Source: JBDTSW01 sp051004675
GTDB taxonomy: Bacteria; Actinomycetota; Thermoleophilia; Solirubrobacterales; 70-9
Assembly (NCBI GenBank): GCA_051004675.1
Contig: JBPCKC010000016.1
Span: 1-30,751, forward strand
Length of the DNA: 30,751 nucleotides
Direction of reading: 5' to 3'
Made by a program: the position numbers and the translations under genes. Of this stretch, positions 1 to 6,354 are shown in pieces; position 1 is the stretch's first letter; every line of letters begins with the position of its first letter. The notes beneath the pieces were generated by a model that searched no databases, was not told where the DNA came from, and saw nothing but the letters and a program-made list of their open reading frames with translations.

Positions 1-145
1 GCACGCGGATGACGCACGGATGCCGTCGCTGGATCGCGCCCGGGCTCCTCGCCCGTACCTCCTGGTACGGGCCTCGTCCCCCGTCCACGCCCAGCTCGGC
101 ACCGTGCGCCCCCGCGCACGCGCGGCCGTGGAATTACTCATCTAG
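1..145. repeat. Palindromic intergenic element, copy A (left end outside window)
   Basis: This stretch is an imperfect palindrome folding around a central hairpin at about 53-72 (CCCGTACC, loop TCCT, GGTACGGG). Its right end reads CGTGGAATTACTCATCTAG; the reverse complement, TAGATGAGTAATTCCACG, matches both ends of the copy at 10294-10463. Positions 1-144 align almost without gaps to 10319-10463, so about 25 bases of the left end lie outside the window. Differences between copies are often paired across the stem, for example CGCACGG with CCGTGCG here against CGCCTGG with CCAGGCG in copy B. It lies just 3' of the PAC2 gene. It carries no credible gene. Confidence 0.85.
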
Positions 146-153
146 CGGGAAAG

Positions 154-1029
154 CTAGCCCTCGGGCTCGGTGCCCCGCTGGCGCAGGAAGCGCTGGAACT
201 CCTGCGCGATCGCGTCGCCGGTGGGCATGTCCTCGCCTCCGAGGCCGAACGTTTCGCTCTGCTCGGCCTCGAGGCGCTGCACCAGTTCCTGGATCTCGGG
301 GTTGGACTGCACGGCGCGATCGACCTGGCGGTCGAACCGGTCGATTGCGTCCTCAAGCTCCGACGCCTCCACGGCGATCCCGGTGAGGCCCTCCAGGCGG
401 CGCAGCAGCGCCAGCGCCGCCTTCGGGTTGGGAACCGCCGCGACGTAGTGGGGTACGGCGGCCCAGAGGCTGGCCGACTCGATCCCACGGCGGCGGCACT
501 CGTCGTGGAGCACGCCCACGATCCCGGTCGGGCCCTCGTAGTTGGAGCGGCTGAGGCCCAGCCGCTCGACGAGGTCGGGGTCGGAGGCGAGGCCGGTGAT
601 TGGAACCGGCATGCTGTGGGCGACGTCGGCGATGAGCGCCCCCAGGGTGACCATCATCTCCACGCCCAGCTCCTGGCAGGCGTCGAGGATCACTGCCGAG
701 AACGTGCGCCATCGCAGGTTCGGCTCGGTCCCGCTCAAGACGACGAGGTCGCGCTCGGCGCCTGGGGCGTGGACTGCGACCAGGGTGTTCTCGGGCCAGT
801 CCACATGACGTGCCTGGCCATCGGTGAGCCGGATGGACGGCCTGTTTACCTGGAAGTCAAAGAACTCCTCGGGATCGATGCTCGCGACAGGCTTCCCGTC
901 GAGGTCGACGGCAGCCGTCTCCAGCGCCGCCGTGGCCGCGCCGGCGGCGTCGTTCCACCCGGCGAAAGCCGCCACCAGTACCGGTGAGCGCAGCTTCGGG
1001 CGCTCTCCATCCCACACCAATGCGTCCAC
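154..1029 (-). CDS. PAC2 family protein (proteasome assembly chaperone 2-like fold)
   Basis: A 291-residue protein of the PAC2/DUF75 family, which in actinobacteria is widespread and of poorly known function; the family name comes from eukaryotic proteasome assembly chaperones. Family hallmarks seen are the N-terminal strand VLVAAFAGWNDAAGAA, the region around VVLSGTEPNLRW, the strand MMVTLGALIADVAHSMPVP, and the conserved stretch SNYEGPTGIVGVLHDECR followed by AAVPHYVAA.PNPKAAL. The C-terminal 80 residues are helical and charged, as in actinobacterial members. The start is GTG; a TATACG hexamer lies about 9 bases upstream, so the leader is probably very short. The gene is divergent from the HD nuclease, with 83 bases between the starts. 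Its TAG stop is followed four codons later by an in-frame TAG that is the end of repeat copy A. A proteasome link is not shown by anything in this window. Confidence 0.9.
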   Translation of the reverse strand: MDALVWDGERPKLRSPVLVAAFAGWNDAAGAATAALETAAVDLDGKPVASIDPEEFFDFQVNRPSIRLTDGQARHVDWPENTLVAVHAPGAERDLVVLSGTEPNLRWRTFSAVILDACQELGVEMMVTLGALIADVAHSMPVPITGLASDPDLVERLGLSRSNYEGPTGIVGVLHDECRRRGIESASLWAAVPHYVAAVPNPKAALALLRRLEGLTGIAVEASELEDAIDRFDRQVDRAVQSNPEIQELVQRLEAEQSETFGLGGEDMPTGDAIAQEFQRFLRQRGTEPEG

Positions 1030-1112
1030 CGTCCGAGCGTATAGGTCGGCTCGCCGGCCCGCGCCGCCTACCCGCGGGGGCGTGCGTCCGATCCGGCTCT
1101 CATCATCGGGGT

Positions 1113-2039
1113 ATGGAGGCGGCCACCGTGACCGAGACGCGCCCGGGTGCGGGCGCCGAGATCGCCAAGCTGCGGCCGGGGCGGGCGTTCAGCGGTCGCT
1201 ACGCGTGCGTCCGCAAGGACCGCCAGACGGCGCGGAACGGCTCGAGCTATCTGGCCGTCGAGCTACGGGACCGAACCGGCGTCCTGCCGGCACGGGTCTT
1301 TCGCGACGCCGACCGCTTGGGCCTGCGCTTCGAGCGCGGCGACGCCGTCGCGGTCCGGGGGAAGGTGGATCGCTTTCGCGGCGAGCTGAGCGGCGAGCTC
1401 GACGAGGTGCGCAAGCTCGGCCCCGACGAATGGGCGCCCGAGGAGTTCCTCCCGGTGGCCTACCGCTCGGCCGAGGACATGAACGGGTTCCTCGAGCACC
1501 TGGCCCGCGAGATCGCCGACCCCAAGCTCCGAGCGGTCGTCGAGGCGGTGGTCTTCACCGGCCCCCTCGCCGAGGGGTTCCGGCGCGCGCCCTGTACGGC
1601 CGCGGGACACCACGCCTACGTGGGCGGCCTTCTGGAGCACACGGTCTCCGTGGCCACGCTTGCCGGCGAGCTCTGCCAGCTTCACCCGCGCGTGGACTCG
1701 GACATGCTGATGGCGGCAGCGATCCTCCACGACGTCGGCAAGGCTCGGGAGTTCACCTACGGGGCGGAGTTCGGCACGACCGAGGAGGGGAGGCTGCTGG
1801 GCCATCTGGTGATCGGCGGGCAGATCGTGGGCGAAGCGGCGCAGGGGCTCCCCTCCGAGCGCAGGCTGCACCTCCTCAACTGCGTGCTCTCCCACCACGG
1901 GCCCGACGCCGGGCCAGCCCGCGCCCGGCCCGCGGCGGGCGGCGGGGGAGGGTTCGCATCGGCCGAGGCGCTGGCGCTCTACCGCCTGAACGCCCTCGAC
2001 GCTTCCGTTAAGGGCGCGCTCGAGGGCGGGCGGAGGTAG
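1113..2039 (+). CDS. YhaM-like 3'-5' exoribonuclease (OB fold plus HD domain)
   Basis: A 308-residue protein with an N-terminal OB-fold nucleic-acid-binding domain (about 20-105) and an HD metal-phosphohydrolase domain (about 155-300). This is the architecture of YhaM/CBF1 exoribonucleases, which trim RNA or single-stranded DNA from the 3' end. Visible HD-domain motifs are HHAYVGGLLEHT (166-177), the HD pair in ILHDVGK (His206-Asp207), GHLVIGG (His231) and LSHHG (261-262). The last helix reads ALYRLNALDA; most relatives have an Asp-containing LHxxDxLDA motif here, so Asn293 may replace a metal ligand. A Gly/Ala-rich insert lies at 265-282. ATG 1113 is chosen because an upstream in-frame start would run across the divergent promoter region. 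It ends 5 bases before the convergent arfB gene. Confidence 0.85.
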   Translation: MEAATVTETRPGAGAEIAKLRPGRAFSGRYACVRKDRQTARNGSSYLAVELRDRTGVLPARVFRDADRLGLRFERGDAVAVRGKVDRFRGELSGELDEVRKLGPDEWAPEEFLPVAYRSAEDMNGFLEHLAREIADPKLRAVVEAVVFTGPLAEGFRRAPCTAAGHHAYVGGLLEHTVSVATLAGELCQLHPRVDSDMLMAAAILHDVGKAREFTYGAEFGTTEEGRLLGHLVIGGQIVGEAAQGLPSERRLHLLNCVLSHHGPDAGPARARPAAGGGGGFASAEALALYRLNALDASVKGALEGGRR

Positions 2040-2044
2040 GCGCT

Positions 2045-2461
2045 CTAGTCGCCCGGGCCCGGCGGCCGGCGCTCTCGCTTGCGCTCGCCACGCCTGCGCT
2101 TGTCGGCCAGCCGTCGCTCCCGAGCGGCGCGACCCGGTTTGGTCGGCCTGCGCCGGCGCCTGGTGCGGAGCCCGTCCCGCAGCTTCGACTGCAACCGCTT
2201 CAGCGCCAGCTCGCGGTTTCGCGCCTGCCCGCGCGCGTCCTGGGCGACGGCACTGACCCGCGCTCCCAGCCGGCGGCGAAGCAGCTCGCGCGAGCGCTCG
2301 TCGAGCGCCGCGGACCCCTCGACGTCGAAGACCGCCTCGATCCGCGAGGCGGTCACGTTGGCGTGCTGGCCCCCGGGCCCGGACGAGCGGCTCGCCCGCA
2401 GCTCGACCTCGGCGAGCGGGATCGCCACACCGGCCCCGATCGGCATCGGGTCATCCATCAT
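2045..2461 (-). CDS. arfB: Alternative ribosome-rescue factor ArfB (peptidyl-tRNA hydrolase)
   Basis: A 138-residue class I release-factor-like protein of the ArfB/YaeJ family, which releases nascent chains from ribosomes stalled without a stop codon. The GGQ catalytic motif sits in SSGPGGQHANVTASRIE (about 27-43). There is no codon-recognition domain, as expected for ArfB. The C-terminal 40 residues are strongly basic (Arg/Lys clusters), matching the tail that enters the empty mRNA channel. Length agrees with the family (about 140). Two possible ATG starts (2461 and 2458) overlap the end of the upstream TauE-like gene by 11 or 8 bases, so it is translated from the same operon. Nothing links it functionally to that transporter. 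Confidence 0.9.
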   Translation of the reverse strand: MMDDPMPIGAGVAIPLAEVELRASRSSGPGGQHANVTASRIEAVFDVEGSAALDERSRELLRRRLGARVSAVAQDARGQARNRELALKRLQSKLRDGLRTRRRRRPTKPGRAARERRLADKRRRGERKRERRPPGPGD

Positions 2462-2834
2462 CGCTTCGCAGCGCGCGGCGGGCGAGCTGTAACGCGAAGA
2501 ACAGCAGGAGGGCCGCGAAGCTGATCTCGAGCGTCCGCTGCGAGACCGCGTTGGCGGTTACGGCGCCGATGCCGACGCCCACCAGGGACAGCGCCCCCAG
2601 CGCGAGCCCGTCGGCCAGGCGCACGTTGCCGTAGGCGTGCTGGCGGTAGGACCCGAGCGCGGCGACGGCCACGATCGCGAGCAGGGAGGTGGACGCCGCC
2701 TCGAGCTGGCTCTGGCCGGCGAAGATCGCGAGCGCCGGCACGAACAGGATCCCGCCTCCGACCCCCAAAAGGCCGCCGACCAGGCCCCCCGCGAGGCCCA
2801 GAGCTCCGGCCGCGAGTGCCTCGGAGAGCTCCAT
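2451..2834 (-). CDS. Half-size TauE/SafE-family membrane protein (second of a pair)
   Basis: A 127-residue membrane protein with about four transmembrane segments. It begins with the glycine-rich signature GGLVGGLLGVGGGILFVPAL, typical of each repeat half of TauE/SafE (DUF81) anion or sulfite exporters. Full-length family members are about 250 residues with two such halves; this protein equals one half. Its ATG shares one base with the TGA of the preceding half-size gene, so the two are translationally coupled and probably make one heteromeric carrier. The substrate cannot be told from sequence; sulfite, sulfonates or another small organic anion is the family range. Confidence 0.8.
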   Translation of the reverse strand: MELSEALAAGALGLAGGLVGGLLGVGGGILFVPALAIFAGQSQLEAASTSLLAIVAVAALGSYRQHAYGNVRLADGLALGALSLVGVGIGAVTANAVSQRTLEISFAALLLFFALQLARRALRSDDG

Positions 2835-3193
2835 CAGGCGATCAGCTCCACGGCGATCACGACCATGAGCAGGGCGAAGAGGCCGGAGATGAGCCGCTCG
2901 GGTAGCCGCTGCTGGAGCGCGGTCCCGGCCACCACTCCCGCCAGCGCAGGCACGCCGACAAGCGCCGCTTTGGCCGGGTCCACGTTGCCGTAGAGCGCCT
3001 GCGCGCCGGCCGCCATGGCGGCGATGATCACGATGGCGGCGAGGCTGGTCCCGGTGGCCTCGCGCTCGCCGTATCCCAGCCAGAGGACGAGCAGGGGGAC
3101 CATGACCGTGCCGCCGCCGACGCCGAAGAGGCCGCTGAAGGCGCCCGCCACGGTGGCGATCACGGCCAGCTTCACGATCCGGTCGCGGCTCAC
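2834..3193 (-). CDS. Half-size TauE/SafE-family membrane protein (first of a pair)
   Basis: A protein of about 119 residues from GTG 3193 with about four membrane helices. It carries the repeat signature AGAFSGLFGVGGGTVMVPLLV near its start and EATGTSLAAIVIIAA after it, both typical of TauE/SafE halves. The open frame runs on upstream to 3325, but that part overlaps the divergent otsB gene and is not hydrophobic, so I place the start at GTG 3193. It is the first gene of a three-gene minus-strand operon (this gene, the second half-size gene, arfB). Two half-size genes in tandem instead of one fused gene are noteworthy; an internal frameshift is unlikely because each half has its own start at the coupled junction. 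Confidence 0.75.
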   Translation of the reverse strand: MSRDRIVKLAVIATVAGAFSGLFGVGGGTVMVPLLVLWLGYGEREATGTSLAAIVIIAAMAAGAQALYGNVDPAKAALVGVPALAGVVAGTALQQRLPERLISGLFALLMVVIAVELIA

Positions 3194-3251
3194 CGCCGCG
3201 ATACTAAGACCACGTTCGGGGCACACTCCCGGCCGAATACGTTTTTTACCC

Positions 3252-4040
3252 GTGTACGACGACCTCCTCGACCCCCTGCGATCGGACCCGGCCGCGGCCG
3301 CGATCCTCTGCGACATCGACGGCACGCTCGCCCCGATCGTCGACGACCCTGCCGCCGCGGCCGTTCCCCAGGCGACGCGCGAGCTGCTGAGCGCCCTCGC
3401 CGAGCGCTACGGGCTGGTCGGGTGCCTCACCGGGCGCCGAGCTCTGGACGCGCGGCGCATCGTCGGGGTGGAGGAGATCGCCTATGCCGGCAACCACGGG
3501 TTCGAGATGCTGCCTCCCGGCGCCGGGACGCCCGCCGCGGATCCCGCCGTGGGCGGGCGCGAGGAGGCCGCGCGGCGGTTCGTCGCGACGCTTGGAACGG
3601 AGCGGTTGCTGGTGGCGGGCATCCGCGTGGAGGACAAGGGTGCGATTCAGGCTCTGCATTGGCGCGGGGCGTTCCGCGAGGCGGACGCCGCCGACGAGGC
3701 GAGGGCGCTCGCCAACCTCGCGCGGGCGGCGGGACTGGTTCCCCGGTGGGGTCGCAAGGTGCTGGAGATCCGTCCCGTGGCCGGGATCGACAAGGGGTCG
3801 GCGGCGACCAGAATGCTGCGCGAGCGCGGCGTCGCCGCGGCGCTCTTCGGCGGCGACGACGTAACCGACCTCGACGCCTTCCAGGCGCTGCGATGGCTTA
3901 GTCGCTCCGAGCGCCTGCGAGCCGCCGTCTGCGTGGGCGTCGCCTCCTCCGAGCAGCCCGAGGAACTCGCGGCGCGGACAGATGTCGTCGTCGACGGTCC
4001 CGAGGGGTTCGTGCTGCTCCTCGAGGAGCTGCTGCCGTGA
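3252..4040 (+). CDS. otsB: Trehalose-6-phosphate phosphatase (HAD superfamily)
   Basis: A 262-residue HAD-superfamily phosphatase that removes phosphate from trehalose 6-phosphate, the second step of trehalose synthesis for osmotic and desiccation protection. The catalytic DxDGT motif is CDIDGTLAPIVDDP (Asp21 nucleophile, Asp23 acid/base). Other family marks are GLVGCLTGR, YAGNHGFE, the cap-domain start around KGAIQALHWR, VLEIRP...DKGSA (motif III lysine) and FGGDDVTDLDAF (motif IV acids). The start is GTG 3252; the frame is open further upstream but that part is antisense to the divergent TauE-like gene. No trehalose-6-phosphate synthase gene is in the window. The membrane-protein gene follows after 19 bases and is probably co-transcribed. 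Confidence 0.92.
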   Translation: MYDDLLDPLRSDPAAAAILCDIDGTLAPIVDDPAAAAVPQATRELLSALAERYGLVGCLTGRRALDARRIVGVEEIAYAGNHGFEMLPPGAGTPAADPAVGGREEAARRFVATLGTERLLVAGIRVEDKGAIQALHWRGAFREADAADEARALANLARAAGLVPRWGRKVLEIRPVAGIDKGSAATRMLRERGVAAALFGGDDVTDLDAFQALRWLSRSERLRAAVCVGVASSEQPEELAARTDVVVDGPEGFVLLLEELLP

Positions 4041-4056
4041 TCTGCGAAGGAGTTCG

Positions 4057-5787
4057 CTAGTGCTCTTCTGCGACCTGCTGCGTTCGACGGTCCTGCTGAT
4101 CGCGGGCGTGGCGACGGCGCTGGGCACCGTCACCGTCGTCGTCGCCAACCAGAACAGCGACTACACGACCTTGATCGTGGCGGGAGCGTGGTGGACGATC
4201 GCAGGGATCCTCGGGGGCGTGTTCGGGCGCTCCGAGCGAGCCGGCGAGGCGATGTCGAGGGCGCTCGCGTCGGCGCGGACGGCCACGAGCCTGCCGCCTG
4301 AGAGCGCCGGCGGGATCGCTTTCCAGCGGCTGTGGCCCATCGGCGTGTTCGCGCTCGTCACGGCCGGGCTCGCCTGGCTCTGGCCGCAGGTGGCCGCCGT
4401 CGGGGCCGGGTACGCGATCGGCGTCGCGCTGGCGTGGCGCCGCCGCGACGAGGCGGTCACGGCCATCGAGGAGCGCGACGGGGTTCGCTTCTACGTCGAG
4501 CCCTCCTCGGCCTTCGCCCCGATCAAGCTGGTTCGCACGCCCGGCCTCAGCAGGGACCGCGCCCCCGCGGGGCATCCGCCGCCTCCCCCGCCGCCGTAGG
4601 GCGATGTGCGCGCCGGCCCCAGCGGCCAACCCCGCCGCCGCGGTCAGCGCCAGCGCGGCCCGGGGGCTCGCCGCCTGCGAGAGCCAGCCGGCGATCGGCC
4701 CTCCGATCGGGGTCGAGCCCAGGAACACCATCGAGTAGAGCGCCATCACCCGCCCGCGCATGGAGGGCTCGGCCGACAGCTGAAGGCGCGCGTTGGCGCC
4801 CGCGGCGAACGCGACGCTGGCAGCGCCCAGCGGGATCAGGCCAATCGCGGCCAGCGGCAGGGTCGGCGCGATCGCCACGACCGCGGCGAGGACGCCGAAG
4901 GCGAATGCCGCGACCACGAGGTAGCGACCCGACACGCTGCGGCGCGAGCCGGTGTACAGCGAACCCGCAAGCGCACCCACGGCCATCGCGATCGCGAGCA
5001 GGGTGTATTCGAAGGCCGAGCCATCGAAAGTGAACTTCGCCAGCACCGGCAGGATCACCTGGAAGTTGAACCCCAGGGTCCCGACCACGGCCATCATCAG
5101 GAGGGGGATCGCGAGCGCCGGGGTGGCCGCGACGTGGCGAAGCGTCGCTCGCAGGGCCCCCCGGCGCCTGGGCGCCGCGGGCGCCGGCTCGAGCTGCCGC
5201 GGGTCCATCCGCCGCAGGGCGACGATCATCGCGGCGAAGGTGAGCGAGTTGACGAGAAAGCAGGTCGCGACGCCCACGGTCGCGATCAGGGCGCCGGCGA
5301 CGGCCGGCCCGAAGATTCGCGCCGAGTGGACCAGGGCGCTGTTCAGGCCCACGGCGTTGACTACCCGCTCGGAGCCGACCATCTCGGTCACGAAGCTCTG
5401 GCGAGTGGGGTTGTCCACCGCGTTCACCGCGCCGCGGGTGAACACGAGCGCGTAGACCATCCACGCCTCCACGAGCCCGCCCGCGGTAAGCCCCCACAGC
5501 GCGAGCGCCGGGAGCGCCATCAAGGCCTGCGTGATCAGCAGCAGACGCCGCTTCGACATTCGGTCGGCGAGCAGGCCGCCCCAGACCGCGAAGAACAGCA
5601 TCGGCAGGAACTGGAGGGCGGCGGTGAGCCCGACCGCGAAGGCGCTGCCCGTGATCGTGAGGATCAGCCACATCTCGGCGACGATCTGCATCCAGTTGCC
5701 GCTGAGCGACACGAGCTGCCCGGCGAAGTAGCGCCGGTAGTTGGGGATCCGCAGCGAGTCGAAGGACCGCCGAAGGGCGGCCGTCAT
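4057..5787 (-). CDS. MFS efflux transporter (EntS/MFS_3 type) with anomalous C-terminal extension
   Basis: The first 400 residues (to about 4587) are a complete 12-helix major-facilitator transporter of the MFS_3/EntS exporter type. The usual start is seen, SLRIPNYRRYFAGQLVSLSGNWMQ, then the loop-2/3 signature GGLLADRMSKRRLLL, NAVDNPTRQSFV, and the second-half marks RGRVMALYSMVFLGSTPIGGPIAG. Substrate is unknown; such pumps export drugs or siderophores. The ATG overlaps the marR stop by four bases (ATGA), so MarR and pump form one operon. The frame then stays open for about 170 more residues of low-complexity, Arg/Ala-rich sequence that is purely antisense to the gene at 4060-4599. I regard the core as real and the tail as either a lost stop codon or an assembly frameshift near the G-rich run at about 4578-4596; a one-base shift there would end the protein at 4547. 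Confidence 0.85.
   Translation of the reverse strand: MTAALRRSFDSLRIPNYRRYFAGQLVSLSGNWMQIVAEMWLILTITGSAFAVGLTAALQFLPMLFFAVWGGLLADRMSKRRLLLITQALMALPALALWGLTAGGLVEAWMVYALVFTRGAVNAVDNPTRQSFVTEMVGSERVVNAVGLNSALVHSARIFGPAVAGALIATVGVATCFLVNSLTFAAMIVALRRMDPRQLEPAPAAPRRRGALRATLRHVAATPALAIPLLMMAVVGTLGFNFQVILPVLAKFTFDGSAFEYTLLAIAMAVGALAGSLYTGSRRSVSGRYLVVAAFAFGVLAAVVAIAPTLPLAAIGLIPLGAASVAFAAGANARLQLSAEPSMRGRVMALYSMVFLGSTPIGGPIAGWLSQAASPRAALALTAAAGLAAGAGAHIALRRRGRRRMPRGGAVPAEAGRANQLDRGEGRGGLDVEANPVALLDGRDRLVAAAPRQRDADRVPGPDGGHLRPEPGEPGRDEREHADGPQPLESDPAGALRRQARGRPRRRERPRHRLAGSLGAPEHAPEDPCDRPPRSRHDQGRVVAVLVGDDDGDGAQRRRHARDQQDRRTQQVAEEH
4060..4599 (+). CDS. Four-helix membrane protein of unknown function
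   Basis: A 179-residue protein I do not recognise. A clear ribosome-binding site AAGGAG (4047-4052) lies 7 bases before GTG 4060, which decides the start. Hydrophobic segments lie at about 6-26 (LLRSTVLLIAGVATALGTV), 38-56, 92-108 and 111-125. They are followed by a soluble tail with VRFYVEPSSAFAPIKLVRTPGL and a final run of prolines. It follows otsB by 19 bases. Third-position GC is high in this frame, supporting real coding. The whole gene lies opposite the C-terminal extension of the MFS reading frame on the other strand; this frame looks genuine and the antisense extension does not. Confidence 0.75.
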   Translation: MLFCDLLRSTVLLIAGVATALGTVTVVVANQNSDYTTLIVAGAWWTIAGILGGVFGRSERAGEAMSRALASARTATSLPPESAGGIAFQRLWPIGVFALVTAGLAWLWPQVAAVGAGYAIGVALAWRRRDEAVTAIEERDGVRFYVEPSSAFAPIKLVRTPGLSRDRAPAGHPPPPPPP

Positions 5788-6236
5788 GCCCGTGGCTCCG
5801 TCTCGAGCAGGTGTTCGAGGACACCGGCGGCGCGCTCGAGCGTGGCGACGTCCTCGGCCTCCAGCTCGCGCAGCCGCCTGGCCAGATACGCGTTCTTGCG
5901 CTTGCGCAGGCGCCGCAAAAGCGCCCGCCCGTCGGCGGTGATCTCGACCAGGAAGGAGCGCCGATCGCCCGGATCGGCGGTCCGCTCAACCAGCCCCTGT
6001 TCCTCCAGGCGCGCGACGATCCGGGTGGCCGTGGGGCGCTTGACGTGCTCGACAGAGGCCAGCGCGGACGGGGTGAGCGGGCCCCGCGCCTCGACGGTCG
6101 CGAGCGCCGCGGTGAGGGCCGCGGTGAGGTCGGTGCCCGAGCTCTGGCGCAGCCGGCGCGCCGTGCGGGCGATCGCAAGACGAAGCCTCGAGGCGACCTC
6201 GAGCGTGGCATCGTCGCTGGCCTGGGTGCTTACCAT
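5784..6236 (-). CDS. MarR-family transcriptional regulator
   Basis: A 150-residue winged-helix regulator of the MarR family. The DNA-binding core runs from about 48 to 112: LTPSALASVEHVKRPTATRIVARLEEQGLVER, followed by the wing TADPGDRRSFLVEITADGRALL, where the DxRS/DRR motif is the family hallmark. N- and C-terminal helices form the dimer interface. It is translationally coupled (ATGA overlap) to the MFS pump and is most likely its local repressor, relieved by a small-molecule ligand. A palindrome GCTAATTAGC directly abuts the start codon, and no Shine-Dalgarno sequence is present there, so the message may be leaderless and autorepressed. Confidence 0.9.
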   Translation of the reverse strand: MVSTQASDDATLEVASRLRLAIARTARRLRQSSGTDLTAALTAALATVEARGPLTPSALASVEHVKRPTATRIVARLEEQGLVERTADPGDRRSFLVEITADGRALLRRLRKRKNAYLARRLRELEAEDVATLERAAGVLEHLLETEPRA

Positions 6237-6237
6237 T

Positions 6238-6247
6238 GCTAATTAGC
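6238..6247. promoter_or_regulatory. Palindromic operator candidate for the MarR-MFS operon
   Basis: The perfect 10-bp palindrome GCTAATTAGC ends one base before the marR ATG and continues into TTAGCGAA. It is strikingly AT-rich in this GC-rich context and overlaps the only plausible promoter position, which fits autoregulation by MarR. The assignment of the site to this regulator is inference. Confidence 0.5.
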
Positions 6248-6306
6248 TTAGCGAACTACCGTGCTGGCAACGTCGGGCCGCGTCGCTGGCCCATTCTGGG
6301 CCGGAT

Positions 6307-6341
6307 GGCGCTTCGGTCTCGATAATCAGGACCGAGGCGCC
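6307..6341 (-). terminator. Stem-loop downstream of polX
   Basis: GGCGCTTCGGTCT (6307-6319) pairs with AGGACCGAGGCGCC (6328-6341) with one mismatch and an AT-containing loop. It lies 14 bases beyond the polX stop and before the MarR promoter, so it probably ends polX transcription. No U-tract is present, as is common in high-GC actinobacteria. Confidence 0.55.
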
Positions 6342-6354
6342 ACGACGGGGCTAT

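Noticed and set aside
9..386. 125-residue frame at the left edge
   Set aside because: It runs through the palindromic repeat and then antisense to the PAC2 gene.
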